NCBI RefSeq assembly: GCF_000156375.1
Contig: NZ_DS996354.1
Span: 161,154-198,959, forward strand
DNA length: 37,806 nt
Reading direction: 5' to 3'
Source of the DNA: Desulfovibrio piger ATCC 29098
GTDB lineage: Bacteria; Desulfobacterota; Desulfovibrionia; Desulfovibrionales; Desulfovibrionaceae
Part shown: one piece after another, positions 21,574 to 30,260 of the stretch
How positions within the stretch are numbered: the first letter of the stretch is position 1
Layout: every line of letters begins with the position of its first letter
The notes under the pieces: generated by a model
The model's database searches: none
What the model was told of the DNA's origin: nothing
The model's input: the letters and a program-made list of their open reading frames with translations, nothing else
Made by a program: the position numbers and the translations under genes

Positions 21574-22182
21574 ATGGCTGATTTCGCAACTGCCTACGCG
21601 CCGCTGGCCGGCTTTGAGGGCGGCTGGTGCAACGTCCAGGGGGACAGCGGCGGCGAGACCTACGCGGGCATCGCCCGCCGCTACTGGCCGGGCTGGCCCG
21701 GCTGGAAGATCATCGACGGCGAGAAAGACCACAGCTCGTTCGCCTCCGGGGCCAGCGCGTTCACGCGCCATCTGGCCACGGTGCCCGGTCTCGCCGATCT
21801 GGTGTCCGGCTGGTATCGCAGCGAGTGGTGGGATCGCCTCGGGCTCGCAGCCCTGCCGCAAGACCTCGCCAACGAGATCTTCGAGCAGTCCGTGAACCTG
21901 GGCAAGGGCGGCTCCGGCCAAAAGGTGCAGCTCGTCTGCAATGCCTTCAACCGTGCGAAGGCCGGAAACTCCCTGTTCGCTGACCTCAACGTTGACGGGG
22001 TCATCGGCCCCCGCACGCTTGATGCTCTGGCGGCCCTGCTGGCCAGGCGCACCGATGAAAAGGCCCTTGTGCATGCGCTCAACTGCATGCAAGGCGCGCA
22101 CTACATCGAGCTTGCGGCCCGCAATCCCAGCCAGCGCAAGTTCACGGATGGCTGGATGAAACGTACCCATTGCCCCGACTAA
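21574..22182 (+). CDS. Endolysin: GH108-type N-acetylmuramidase with peptidoglycan-binding domain
   Basis: A 202-residue protein starting one base after the capsid stop. FEGGW (catalytic Glu15) is followed by GDSGGETYAGIARRYWP, the GH108 active-site stretch. The C-terminal part has FNRAKAGNSLFADLNVDGVI and GPRTLDAL, a PG_binding_3-like repeat. It has no signal peptide, so it needs a holin, which the next gene may supply. It cleaves host peptidoglycan at lysis. Start choice is firm because MADFATAYAPLAGFEGG is the family N-terminus. Confidence 0.9.
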   Translation: MADFATAYAPLAGFEGGWCNVQGDSGGETYAGIARRYWPGWPGWKIIDGEKDHSSFASGASAFTRHLATVPGLADLVSGWYRSEWWDRLGLAALPQDLANEIFEQSVNLGKGGSGQKVQLVCNAFNRAKAGNSLFADLNVDGVIGPRTLDALAALLARRTDEKALVHALNCMQGAHYIELAARNPSQRKFTDGWMKRTHCPD

Positions 22183-22195
22183 GAAGGAGGAAATC

Positions 22196-22510
22196 ATGAA
22201 AAAATATCTTCTGCCCTTGCTGCTCTGCCTCTGTTGCCTCTTTCCCTGCCTCGCTCTGGCAGCGGAGGCGGACACCGCTGTCCCCGGCGCCGACATCGTG
22301 GCCACCATCATCGGCTGGCTGCCGGAAAGCTGGGGACAGTGGATCACCTTCATCGTGACCATCTGTGCCGCCATCTCCGCTGTCTGGCCTCGTCCTGCTG
22401 ACGACGCCAACGTGGTGGTGCGCTTCATCTACGTCATCGTGAATGCCCTTGGCTTCAACGCCGGTCAGGCCAAAAACGCTGACGACGCGGCGGCCAGCCG
22501 CAGGCTGTGA
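22196..22510 (+). CDS. Membrane protein, holin candidate
   Basis: A 104-residue protein with an ideal AAGGAGG site. The N-terminus MKKYLLPLLLCLCCLFPCLA looks like a signal peptide or first membrane helix; a second hydrophobic segment WITFIVTICAAISAVW is in the middle and a third, VVVRFIYVIVNALGF, near the end. The C-terminus is short and charged. Directly after the endolysin, this is the natural place for a holin or pinholin, though a cleaved N-terminus would be odd for one. Family not recognised. Confidence 0.6.
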   Translation: MKKYLLPLLLCLCCLFPCLALAAEADTAVPGADIVATIIGWLPESWGQWITFIVTICAAISAVWPRPADDANVVVRFIYVIVNALGFNAGQAKNADDAAASRRL

Positions 22511-22514
22511 TGTC

Positions 22515-22706
22515 ATGCCGGTCTGGGCACAGGCGCTCCTGCGGCTGGTGGTGGCGGTGGTGGCTTTTTTCCGCCGGGAGCGCGCGCGGTCTCGCACGGA
22601 TGCTGTGCGCGCTGACCCTGCTGGTAACTGGATGCGCAAATTCGGGGGCAGCGACAAGCGCACTTCCCCCGGTGCCGATGACGCCGGGAGCCATAGTGAC
22701 GGATGA
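22515..22706 (+). CDS. Possible overlapping membrane protein (i-spanin-like?), doubtful
   Basis: A 63-residue frame beginning MPVWAQALLRLVVAVVAFF, a good membrane anchor, followed by an Arg-rich low-complexity part. It overlaps the lipoprotein frame in a different phase, as Rz and Rz1 genes do. The C-terminal half looks non-natural and lacks a coiled coil, and the ribosome site is weak. It may be real only in its first third or not at all. Confidence 0.3.
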   Translation: MPVWAQALLRLVVAVVAFFRRERARSRTDAVRADPAGNWMRKFGGSDKRTSPGADDAGSHSDG

Positions 22707-22824
22707 GTGGTGGTATGCGGATGGCGGGGAGCTGACCCGGATGGATGGTCAGTGGCTGCATCTGCCCGCTGATGAGGCTGGGGAGCTGCTGCTCTGGATC
22801 GAGTGGGTGGAGGATAACCGATGA
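22600..22824 (+). CDS. Small lipoprotein, o-spanin (Rz1-like) candidate
   Basis: A 74-residue frame starting MLCALTLLVTGC: a very short signal peptide with a lipobox (LVTGC), followed by a Ser/Ala/Pro-rich mature part SGAATSALPPVPMTPG and a Trp-rich acidic end. Outer-membrane lipoproteins of this size within lysis cassettes are o-spanins. It overlaps the preceding frame and its TGA overlaps the next ATG, so translation is coupled. Its ribosome site is poor, which suits coupled expression. A longer in-frame start at 22507 would bury the signal. Confidence 0.55.
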   Translation: MLCALTLLVTGCANSGAATSALPPVPMTPGAIVTDEWWYADGGELTRMDGQWLHLPADEAGELLLWIEWVEDNR

Positions 22825-23093
22825 CCACCGAGATACTTCTGGGGGCCAATACCCTGCTGTTCGGCGCGAGTCTTTTCCTGGGCTACGAATGGTGGAAAGA
22901 CCATAAAGCCCAGCACAGGGAACTTGCCGAGAGCATCAATCGCCTGTCCGAAGTGTATGCGTCGAAGACAGCCGTGTACCGGGCACACAAGCGTCTGGAT
23001 GAACTGGAGGCCGTCACAGCAGATCATGCCGAGCGCCTGGCCCGGCTGGAGGCGATGCAGGAAATCAAACGGGATTGCTCCTGCGAGAGGTAG
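22821..23093 (+). CDS. Membrane-anchored coiled-coil protein (i-spanin candidate)
   Basis: A 90-residue protein: N-terminal membrane helix (EILLGANTLLFGASLFLGY), then charged heptad-like helices HKAQHRELAESINRLSEV and LDELEAVTADHAERLARLEA, and a Cys-containing tail DCSCER. One helix plus periplasmic coiled coil is the i-spanin layout. Its start overlaps the lipoprotein stop by four bases (ATGA). With the lipoprotein it could form a two-component spanin linking inner and outer membranes at lysis. Gene order is inverted compared with lambda Rz/Rz1, so this is tentative. Confidence 0.5.
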   Translation: MTTEILLGANTLLFGASLFLGYEWWKDHKAQHRELAESINRLSEVYASKTAVYRAHKRLDELEAVTADHAERLARLEAMQEIKRDCSCER

Positions 23094-23096
23094 CCC

Positions 23097-23414
23097 ATGA
23101 GCTTTAAAGGACAGCTTGAAGAAGATCTGCACACGGTCTTTTTCAACCCCGCCGAGTTCGGCGAGCAGGTGGAGCTTGCCGGACATGAGGGCGTCCCGTG
23201 TGTCTACGAGCCGCTGGAGCTCACCCCCAGCGAGGGGCACGACCGTCCCGCCGTCAGCTATGAGGGTGTGACCATCTATGTCGCTGCCGCCGATGTGCCG
23301 GACGAACTGCGCCCGCACCGCGAGACGACCTTCCGGGGACAGCGCTGGTTCGTGCTGGAATCCTCCTCCGGGGAGACCATGCGCACCATCAGGCTTTATC
23401 GAGAGAGGACATGA
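23097..23414 (+). CDS. Head-tail attachment protein (lambda FII-like)
   Basis: A 105-residue beta-rich protein: DLHTVFFNPAEFGEQVELAG, then VSYEGVTIYVAAADVP, then TTFRGQRWFVLESSSGETMR. The pattern of NPxEFGE near the start and a final strand ending in RLYRER matches phage head-tail joining proteins of the FII / HK97 gp7 group, and the position (after head, before tail completion) agrees. It joins the finished head to the tail. It is separated from the capsid gene by the lysis cassette. Confidence 0.75.
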   Translation: MSFKGQLEEDLHTVFFNPAEFGEQVELAGHEGVPCVYEPLELTPSEGHDRPAVSYEGVTIYVAAADVPDELRPHRETTFRGQRWFVLESSSGETMRTIRLYRERT

Positions 23415-24097
23415 CCATGGTGATGAGCAACTGGCAGCACATGGAGGATGAGTTTCTCCGGGTGACGACGCCCCAGCTCGACAAGACCGTGAAGCGGGCC
23501 ATGAACGCCCTGATCGGCATGGAGCAGGTCCACAAGTCGCACGCGCTGCGGCGGGCGCTGGAAAAGTCCGTCCAGACCGCGCAGCGCGACGCCCGGCGCA
23601 CGGCGGCCACCACCTACACGGCCCGTCCCCGCAAGCTCTTTGAGAACATGGACATCGGCTACCACAGCGATGACGACGGTCAGGAAGGCGTGCTGGAGTT
23701 TACCGGTTCCTGGGGCCTGCACCTGTACCATTTCGAACCGCTGCCGGCCATCCCCGGCAGGCGTCCGCGCGGCGGCGTGACCACCAAGGTGCATCAGGGC
23801 GGCAAGCGCTATGCCCGCCGCGAGAGCGGCTTTGATGCTCCTTTCGTCATGCGGCGCAAACAAGGCGACTACGGCCTGTTCATGCATGTAAGCGGCACGG
23901 GCTGGGGCAGCAAGAAAAACAAGGGCGTCCTCGACCAGTGGAAGAACAGCGTGGAGATGCTCTGGGGGCCGTCTCCCATCCAGGCGCTTATGCCGGAAGA
24001 GACCCAGCAGCGCATCATCGACCACGCGTCCGGGGTTTTTACCAAAAATCTGCGCCGTGAAGTCGAGGCCCTGCTGGCCAGTCTGACGAAGGGGTAG
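23411..24097 (+). CDS. Minor tail protein Z-like
   Basis: A 228-residue protein. The N-terminal helix LDKTVKRAMNALIGMEQVHK and the AATTYTARPRKLFENMDIGY and GLHLYHFEP segments match prophage minor tail protein Z. Lambda gpZ acts in tail completion and in getting DNA into the cell. It overlaps the preceding gene by four bases. Several ATGs (23411, 23417, 23423) are possible starts; GAGAGGAC sits just before the first. Confidence 0.75.
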   Translation: MTMVMSNWQHMEDEFLRVTTPQLDKTVKRAMNALIGMEQVHKSHALRRALEKSVQTAQRDARRTAATTYTARPRKLFENMDIGYHSDDDGQEGVLEFTGSWGLHLYHFEPLPAIPGRRPRGGVTTKVHQGGKRYARRESGFDAPFVMRRKQGDYGLFMHVSGTGWGSKKNKGVLDQWKNSVEMLWGPSPIQALMPEETQQRIIDHASGVFTKNLRREVEALLASLTKG

Positions 24098-24100
24098 ACC

Positions 24101-24592
24101 ATGGCGACCACACGTCTGCTGTTGAAAGAAATTTGCGCGGCTGTCCGCGAGGCACTGGCCGACTATCCCTTCCCGGCCCCTGACGGCAGCTGGAGTGATG
24201 TCCGGGTGTTCCTGCACGGGCTGCCGCAGGAGCAGGGCGACGCCTGCTATCCCTTCGTCATTGTTCGCTGGATCAGCGGTTCGATGGAGGAGGAAACAGC
24301 CCAGGTCACGCGCCTGCGCGAGACTGTGGGGCTGGCCCTGGGCGTCTACGCTTCCAAGACGCAGGAGCAGGCGGGCATCCTGCTGGCCGAATTGCTGGAT
24401 TGCCTGCGTCGTCCCCTCTGGAAAGGGCGCGTCCTCGCGGGGCGCTTTGAGCTGGAAGAGCCGGTCAAGGCCGAGATTCCCACGCCGCGCACGCGCTGGA
24501 ACGAATACCACCTGGCCACCATCGAGACCGTCTGGAACTACGTCTGGCCGTCGCGCGGCTTGGAAGAACTGACAAAAATGGAGAGACCATGA
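24101..24592 (+). CDS. Tail terminator / completion protein (U-like)
   Basis: A 163-residue protein. REALADYPFPA near the start, the central VIVRWISGSM strand and the ETVGLALGVYASKTQEQAGI helix resemble tail-completion proteins that cap the tail tube. Synteny (after Z-like, before sheath) supports this. It overlaps the next gene by four bases (ATGA). The precise family is not certain. Confidence 0.6.
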   Translation: MATTRLLLKEICAAVREALADYPFPAPDGSWSDVRVFLHGLPQEQGDACYPFVIVRWISGSMEEETAQVTRLRETVGLALGVYASKTQEQAGILLAELLDCLRRPLWKGRVLAGRFELEEPVKAEIPTPRTRWNEYHLATIETVWNYVWPSRGLEELTKMERP

Positions 24593-24849
24593 ACCCTACG
24601 CAGTACATGTATCTGGGCCCCAACCGGCCTTTCGGGCTGCCGCTGGTGACGCGCGCGATATTTCGCGGCGATCCCGAAAAGACGTTCCCGCAGCTCTCGG
24701 CCCTGTTCGAGCAGCACAAAGAGCTGCGCACCCTGTTCGTTCCCGTGGCGGAACTGGCCACGTCCCGCATGTTGCTGACCATGCAGGGCACGGCCTTGCA
24801 CAATGCCTATGCCGCCATCAAGAGCGCGTCGGCCAAGGCCAGGAAGTAG
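24589..24849 (+). CDS. Small phage tail-region protein, unknown
   Basis: An 86-residue protein with coupled start. MNPTQYMYLGPNRPFGLPLV is followed by a helical FPQLSALFEQHKELRTLFVP part and a basic AYAAIKSASAKARK end. No family recognised. Short genes at this place, just before the sheath, are common in P2/Mu-type tail clusters, so a tail role is likely. Confidence 0.6.
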   Translation: MNPTQYMYLGPNRPFGLPLVTRAIFRGDPEKTFPQLSALFEQHKELRTLFVPVAELATSRMLLTMQGTALHNAYAAIKSASAKARK

Positions 24850-24861
24850 GAGGAATATCAC

Positions 24862-26349
24862 ATGGCAACCACCGGATACCCTCACGGCATCTACACCTCC
24901 GAGCAGGCCACCAGCATCCTGCCCGCCCGCACCGTGGACAGCGCGGTCGTCTTCGCCGTGGGCACGGCGGCCGTGCATACGCTGGCCGAGGATAAGGCCC
25001 GCCCCGTCAACGTGCCGCAGCTTTTTTACAGCTATGACGAAGCAGTGCAGGCAATGGGCTGGGATGCCGACCATTTCGGCGACTACAGCCTGCAAGAGCT
25101 GATCTACAGCCATTTCGCCATCTACCGCGGCGCGCCCGTGGTCTGCGTCAATGTTTTCGACCCGGAAAAGCACAAGAGCGAGGTCGCGGACGAAAGTCTG
25201 ACCTTCGGCACGTCGGCCCTGGACAAGAACACCGCCAGGCTGGCCCACGGCGGCGTCAGTTCCGTGGAGCTGAAGGATGAGTTGGGCGAGACCACCTATG
25301 AGGCGGGCACCGACTACAGCGTGGATGCCGTCAGCGGCCTGCTGACCCGTCTGGCCGATGGCAGCATCCCCGAAGGCGGCACGGTCAAGGCCGGCTACGT
25401 CTATGCCGACGTAAGCAAGGTCACGCCGGAAGACGTGATCGGCGGCATCGACCCCGCCAGCGGGCAGGGCACCGGTCTGGAGCTCATCGACGAGGTGTAC
25501 CCGCGCTTCCGCCTCGTGCCGTCCATCGTGCTGGCGCCGCAGTTCTGTGAAGACCCGGCGGTGGCCGTGGTCATGGCTGCTAAATGCGACGGTATCAACG
25601 GCCTTTTCAAGGCCGTCTGTCTGGTCGACATCCCCAGCAGCGGCGACAACGCCGTGATCAAATACAGCGACGTGCCCGGCTACAAGGAGCAGAACAACCT
25701 CACCGACGGCCTGATGGTCGTCTGCTGGCCCAAGGTCAAGCTGGGCGATAACGTGTACGGCCTCGCCACGCATCTGGCCGGGGTCATGGCGGCCACGGAC
25801 GGCGATCATGACGGCATCCCCTACGCCAGCCCCAGCAATAAACGGCTGGACATCACCTCCAGCGGCTATGTGGGTGCTGATGGCCAGTGGAACGAGCTGT
25901 GGCTCGACCTGACCAGGGCTAACTACCTGAACGGGCAGGGAATCTACACGGTCAGCAATCTCGACGGCGGCATGAAGACCTGGGGTGGCCGCATGGCCTG
26001 CTACCCCAGCAATACCGACCCCAAGGATGCCTGGGACAGCGTGCGCCGCTTTTTCAACTGGCATCAGGCGCAGTTCATCCTGACCTATTTCGCCAAGGTG
26101 GACGAGCCGCTGACCCGCCGTCTGGTGCAGACATTCCTCAAGAGCGAGCAGATCAAGTTGGACGGCTATGCCGCCCGCGAGATCATCCTGGGCGGCAGCA
26201 TGACGTTCAATGAAAGCGAGAACCCTGTGACCGACCTTATCGACGGCATCATGCGCTTCCGCCTGCGCATCACGCCGCCCGTGCCCGCCCGCGACATCGA
26301 AGCCATCTATGAGTTCGATCCCGACGCCCTCAACGCGTTGTTCGGTTAA
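24862..26349 (+). CDS. Contractile tail sheath protein (P2 FI-like)
   Basis: A 495-residue protein behind AGGAGG. The N-terminus YPHGIYTSEQATSILPARTV then VVFAVGTAAVHTL is the standard sheath start. The centre (about 125-230) has an inserted beta domain, and the C-terminus shows FFNWHQAQFILTYFAKVDEP, NESENPVTDLIDGIMRFRLR and ARDIEAIYEFDPDALNALFG, all sheath hallmarks. It polymerises round the tube and contracts to drive it into the cell, so the phage is a myovirus. Longer than P2 FI (about 400) because of the insertion domain. Confidence 0.92.
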   Translation: MATTGYPHGIYTSEQATSILPARTVDSAVVFAVGTAAVHTLAEDKARPVNVPQLFYSYDEAVQAMGWDADHFGDYSLQELIYSHFAIYRGAPVVCVNVFDPEKHKSEVADESLTFGTSALDKNTARLAHGGVSSVELKDELGETTYEAGTDYSVDAVSGLLTRLADGSIPEGGTVKAGYVYADVSKVTPEDVIGGIDPASGQGTGLELIDEVYPRFRLVPSIVLAPQFCEDPAVAVVMAAKCDGINGLFKAVCLVDIPSSGDNAVIKYSDVPGYKEQNNLTDGLMVVCWPKVKLGDNVYGLATHLAGVMAATDGDHDGIPYASPSNKRLDITSSGYVGADGQWNELWLDLTRANYLNGQGIYTVSNLDGGMKTWGGRMACYPSNTDPKDAWDSVRRFFNWHQAQFILTYFAKVDEPLTRRLVQTFLKSEQIKLDGYAAREIILGGSMTFNESENPVTDLIDGIMRFRLRITPPVPARDIEAIYEFDPDALNALFG

Positions 26350-26890
26350 GGAGGCCTACCGTGGGAAGTATCTCCCTGAACAAACCATCTCTTTCCGCGT
26401 CTACTATGACGGTACTGACCAGATCGGCGTGGCCACCATCGACCTGCCTGAGCTGTCCTACATGACGGAAAGCCTGTCCGGTGCTGGCATCGCTGGCGAG
26501 ATCGACAGTCCGACCCTGGGCATGACGGAATCCATGACGCTGAAAATGTCGTTCAATTCCGTGTATCCCGAAATCTACAACATGCTGGACTGGACGCGCT
26601 CCAATTTGTTCGAGTGCTACGCCGCCGTGCAGATGAGCGATCCGGCCACGTCCATGCGCACCTCTGTGCCCCTGCGCGTCAACGTGGTGGGCCGTGCCAA
26701 GAGCTTCCCCCTGGGCAGCCTTGAACCCGGCAAGAAGCAGGGCAACGAGCAGGAACTGGAAGTGACCCGTCTGGAAGTGCTTCTGGATGGCGAGGAAAAG
26801 CTGCTCGTCGACAAGCTCAATTTTATCCATCGCGTGGACGGCACGGATCTGCTGGCCACGGTGCGCGCCCAGATGGGCCTGAACGTCTAA
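26309..26890 (+). CDS. Tail tube protein (P2 FII-like), start disturbed
   Basis: From residue ~20 the frame reads YLPEQTISFRVYYDGTDQIG and later LSGAGIAGEIDSPTLGMTES, a textbook FII tube protein. The expected start is GTG 26361 after AAGGAGG (26348-26354), but that GTG is one base out of phase and stops after ~34 codons. One extra G in the GGG at 26363-26365 would give MGKYLPEQTISF, a perfect family N-terminus. As the sequence stands the only in-frame start is ATG 26309 inside the sheath gene, without a ribosome site. So this is either a one-base deletion, a sequencing error or an odd start. The tube is essential, so a true loss would make the prophage defective. Confidence 0.8.
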   Translation: MSSIPTPSTRCSVKEAYRGKYLPEQTISFRVYYDGTDQIGVATIDLPELSYMTESLSGAGIAGEIDSPTLGMTESMTLKMSFNSVYPEIYNMLDWTRSNLFECYAAVQMSDPATSMRTSVPLRVNVVGRAKSFPLGSLEPGKKQGNEQELEVTRLEVLLDGEEKLLVDKLNFIHRVDGTDLLATVRAQMGLNV

Positions 26891-26900
26891 GGAGGACGCC

Positions 26901-27239
26901 ATGAGTGAAAATCGTATGCAGACCGTGAAGCTGTCCGCTCCCCTGCAGGTGGGCGGTAAGGATGTGTGGGAGCTGACCGTGCGCCCGTCCACCATCGGGG
27001 ACGAAGAAGATGCCATGCAGGATGCCGTGGGCATGGGCAAGGCAACCAACCCGCTGACGACGGAGATGACCTTGCTGGCCCGCATCGCACGGGTTCCCTA
27101 TGACGCCCTGCGCGGCCTGAGCAGCGGCGATTATCTCAAGCTGCGGGCCGCGTTCAATGTGGTGAACCGCGTGAACGCAGTGAATGCCGATCAGGAAAAT
27201 CCTACGCCGGAAGCGGCTGGGACGCCGGAACAGGCCTAG
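26901..27239 (+). CDS. Tail assembly chaperone (P2 E-like)
   Basis: A 112-residue protein behind GGAGG. TVKLSAPLQVGGKDVWELTV followed by RPSTIGDEEDAMQ, then a helical NPLTTEMTLLARIARVP and a Gln/Pro-rich end, matches E-type tail assembly chaperones that coat the tape measure during assembly. As in P2 and most tailed phages it is followed by an overlapping frame one base back (E'), reached by ribosomal frameshifting. It lies between tube and tape measure, as expected. Confidence 0.82.
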   Translation: MSENRMQTVKLSAPLQVGGKDVWELTVRPSTIGDEEDAMQDAVGMGKATNPLTTEMTLLARIARVPYDALRGLSSGDYLKLRAAFNVVNRVNAVNADQENPTPEAAGTPEQA

Positions 27240-27256
27240 CGGAGCTGAGGCAGTGC

Positions 27257-27379
27257 ATGGTGGCCTTGGGCAAGATCGCCCATTGGTCACGCTCCGAGAT
27301 CCGGGCCATGAGCCCGGAGGTGTTCACAAACTATCTTGATGCCGCCGCCGCCGTCGAAAAGACGGCCAGCGGCGGATAA
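27257..27379 (+). CDS. E' extension of the tail chaperone (-1 frame)
   Basis: The frame one base back from E is open upstream of E's stop (at least from about 27170) to TAA 27379. It encodes AGTGLAELRQCMVALGKIAH then WSRSEIRAMSPEVFTNYLDA, a typical E' tail. Fusion by -1 frameshifting would join it to E; the best slippery candidate is G-GAA-AAT at 27194-27200, which is not a perfect X-XXY-YYZ heptamer. An own ATG at 27257 would give 40 residues. Coordinates given are for that ATG frame. Confidence 0.6.
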   Translation: MVALGKIAHWSRSEIRAMSPEVFTNYLDAAAAVEKTASGG

Positions 27380-27387
27380 AGGGTATC

Positions 27388-30260
27388 ATGGCCAAAGAAG
27401 TTTCCGTTTCCTTCAAGCTGGGCGCGACCCTTGCCGGGAGCTACCGCACAGCGTTCCAGGATGCCGCCGGCCAGGCGCGCATGGTCTCGCAGGCTATCCG
27501 CGAGATGGCAACACGCCCGTGGGACAGCTGGGCGCGGCTCTGGAAAAGCAAGGTGCCAAGCTCACCGGTCTGGCCGGGAAGCTGGAGCAGGCGGAAGCCA
27601 AACTGGCCGGTCTGCGAGCCCAGGCGGAGAGCGCGGGAGCTTCCTCCTCCCGCTTCGCCTCTCGCATCAAGGCGGCGGAAAGCCGGGTATTCGACCTGAC
27701 GGCAGAGCTGGCGCTCAATCAAAAGGAAATGCAGGGACTTGCCCTGCAAGCCGGAAAAGTCAGCGGTAGTGTACAGGCCCTGCAGGCTGATTACGCGGGT
27801 CTCGTGAGACGCATGGATCAGGCGAGGGCGGCGCGTTCCGCCCTCCAGGCCCATATGGCCAATACCCGCGCTCTGCAGGCGGAGCGGCAGGAGCTGCAAA
27901 GCCGGTTGCTGGGCACGGCGGCTGTGGGGGCTACGGCGGCCATCCCGGTCAAGCTGGCCGTCAGCGCGGAAGACGTGTTCGCCGGCTTGCGCAAAGTCCT
28001 GGACGCTCCGGAAGAGGTCATTCAGCAGCTGTTTGCCGATGCGCAGGCCATGTCCAACCGCACCGGCAAGAGCTTTGAGGACGTGGTCGCCATCATGACG
28101 GCGGCGGCCCAGGCCGGGCTGGGCAAGACCCGCGAGGAGATGCTGGGCGTTGCCCAGCAGGCCACGAAAATGTCCATCGCCTGGGGTGTCAGCGCCGAGC
28201 AGGCGGGCAAGTCGCTGGCCACATGGCAGGCGGCAATGGGCCTCACGGCGGAGCAGTCCCGCCACACGGCGAATGTCATCAATGCCCTGAGCAACGAGAT
28301 GAACGCCGAGGCCGGGGATATCGACCAGATATTCACCCGCATGGGGCCGTTGATGAAGGCCTCCGGCTTCTCGACGCAGAACATCGCGGCTCTGGCCACG
28401 GCCTTCAAGGCCGCCGGGGCCGAGGTGGAAGTCAGCGGCACGGCCATGAAGAATTTCGTCAACGTGCTGGCCGCTGGCGAATCCGGCCTGACCGATGCCC
28501 GCAAGGGCATCTACAAATACCTCCAGATCGACCCCAACGAGCTGCAAAGGCAGCTCCAGACCGACGCTATGGGCGCGGTCATGCGCGTGCTGCAGGCCCT
28601 CCAGCGCGTTCGTCCGGAGGAGCGTAACTCCATCATGGGGCAGCTGTTCGGCCAGGAAAGTCTGGCCGCCATCGCGCCCCTGATGTCGGAGTACAAGACG
28701 CTGCTCAAGGCGGTGAACATCGCCAACAGCGATGTGGCCGGTTCCGTGGATCAGGAATACGCCAACCGGATGAAGACCACGGCCACCTCGCTGGACAAGG
28801 TCACGCAAAGCGCCCGTAACCTCGGCATCACCGTAGGTACGGCGCTGCTTCCGGTAGTCGGAGCAGCGGCGGAAGGGGGCGCGTCCGTCCTCAATGTGGT
28901 CCGCGATCTGGCCCGGCGCTTTCCCCGTCTGACCGGTGTGGTCATGGGCGCAGGCGCGGGCATCGCCACGCTGGCGGTGGGCGGTGTGGCCCTGGGCCTT
29001 GTCCTCAATGTGTTGCGCACGGCGGCCAACGGCTTCGGCGGCATGTTGCTGCGCATGAATGCCGCCCAGCTCACGGCAGCCGGTGGAGCGCAGACGCTGA
29101 CCTTCTGGCAGCGGGCCTCATCGCTGGCCTCCCTCTCGTGGCGGGACACCCTGGTCGGTGTGGGGGGCAGGCTCTCGGCCCTGACCGGCCTGCTGCGTGG
29201 TACCACGTTGTCCACCATAGCCCTCAGCACGTCTCAGCGTGCCTGTGCCGCTGGGGCTGCGACCCTCTCCGGGGGGCTTCGTCTGGTGGGCGTGGCCCTG
29301 CGTTTCGCCATGGGGCCGATGGGCGTGGTATTCACGGCTGTGACCGTGGCCGCCGGTCTCATCATCGACAACTGGAGCACGGTCGGCCCGTTTTTCCACT
29401 CCCTCTGGAGCGGCATCGTGAGCGTGTTCCAGTGGGCGTGGGGCATCATCAAGGGGATCATGGAGTCCGTGGCCGAGGCCGCGACCTGGATCGGAAAAAA
29501 GATCGACGAGATGCCCGTGCTGGGCAGCGCCAAGCGCGGCATCGGCAAGGCCATCGGCTGGTTCAGCGGCGAGGATGAAAAGGCGCAGCCGGCGGCCAAT
29601 GCCAAGGCTGCGGCGGAGCAGAACGCCGCTCCCAATGCCAAGGCCGCAGCGGACAAGGCCTCTGCCATCGAGGCGCCCCCAATGCCCGACTTGCCCAAGG
29701 CACCAGATACCAAAGCCTCAGCCAGTTTGCAGGGACTGGCCGCCGGGGGCGGCGACGAAGAATATTTTAAGCAAAGCTTCAATGATTTTATGGCGGCCGA
29801 AGAGGCGGCCAAGAAAAAAGGCAAAAAGGGCGGCGGGGCACGCGCTTCCAGCGGCACCACCGTGGTCACGCTGGCCGGGGACAACTCCCGTCCGCAGAGC
29901 CTGTTCTTCCCGGCGGGCAGCCGTACCGGTGTCCCCCTGCCCACGACCGCGGGCAGGTCAACGCTCCTGTCCCGAACGGTCGCCGTGGCCGCTCCTGTCC
30001 AGGCAGCCGGTCGCGTGGGCAAGCCCACGGCCTTGCCGCAGACGCCTGCCCGTCTGGCCCGGCGCGGCGGCAATGCGCCCCAGGCTGCCGGGAGCAACGG
30101 CCAGATCATGGTGGATCTGACCCAGAATTTTTCGCTCATGTCGTCCGACCCGCGTGCGGTGCGCCGGGTGCTGGAGAGCATCAAGCCGGACATGGAGGCG
30201 CTCATCCGTCGGGCGCTGGACAAGATCGCCTCCGACCGCAGGAGGACGGCCTATGCCTGA
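27388..30260 (+). CDS. Tail tape measure protein (TP901 family), reading frame broken near 27520
   Basis: The N-terminus MAKEVSVSFKLGATLAGSYR, TAFQDAAGQARMVSQAIREM is in the frame of ATG 27388 (AAAGGG upstream). The remaining ~910 residues, from TPVGQLGAALEKQGAKLTGL on, are one base back. One base appears to be missing around 27515-27525 (GGCAACACGCCC). The long frame has an N-terminal coiled coil, the TP901 core (about AEDVFAGLRKVL to GSVDQEYANRMK), two membrane-like segments (GVVMGAGAGIATLAVGGVAL and a later one) and an Ala/Lys-rich tail. It sets tail length and crosses the inner membrane at injection. No slippery heptamer is present, so a deletion or sequencing error is likeliest. Confidence 0.85.
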
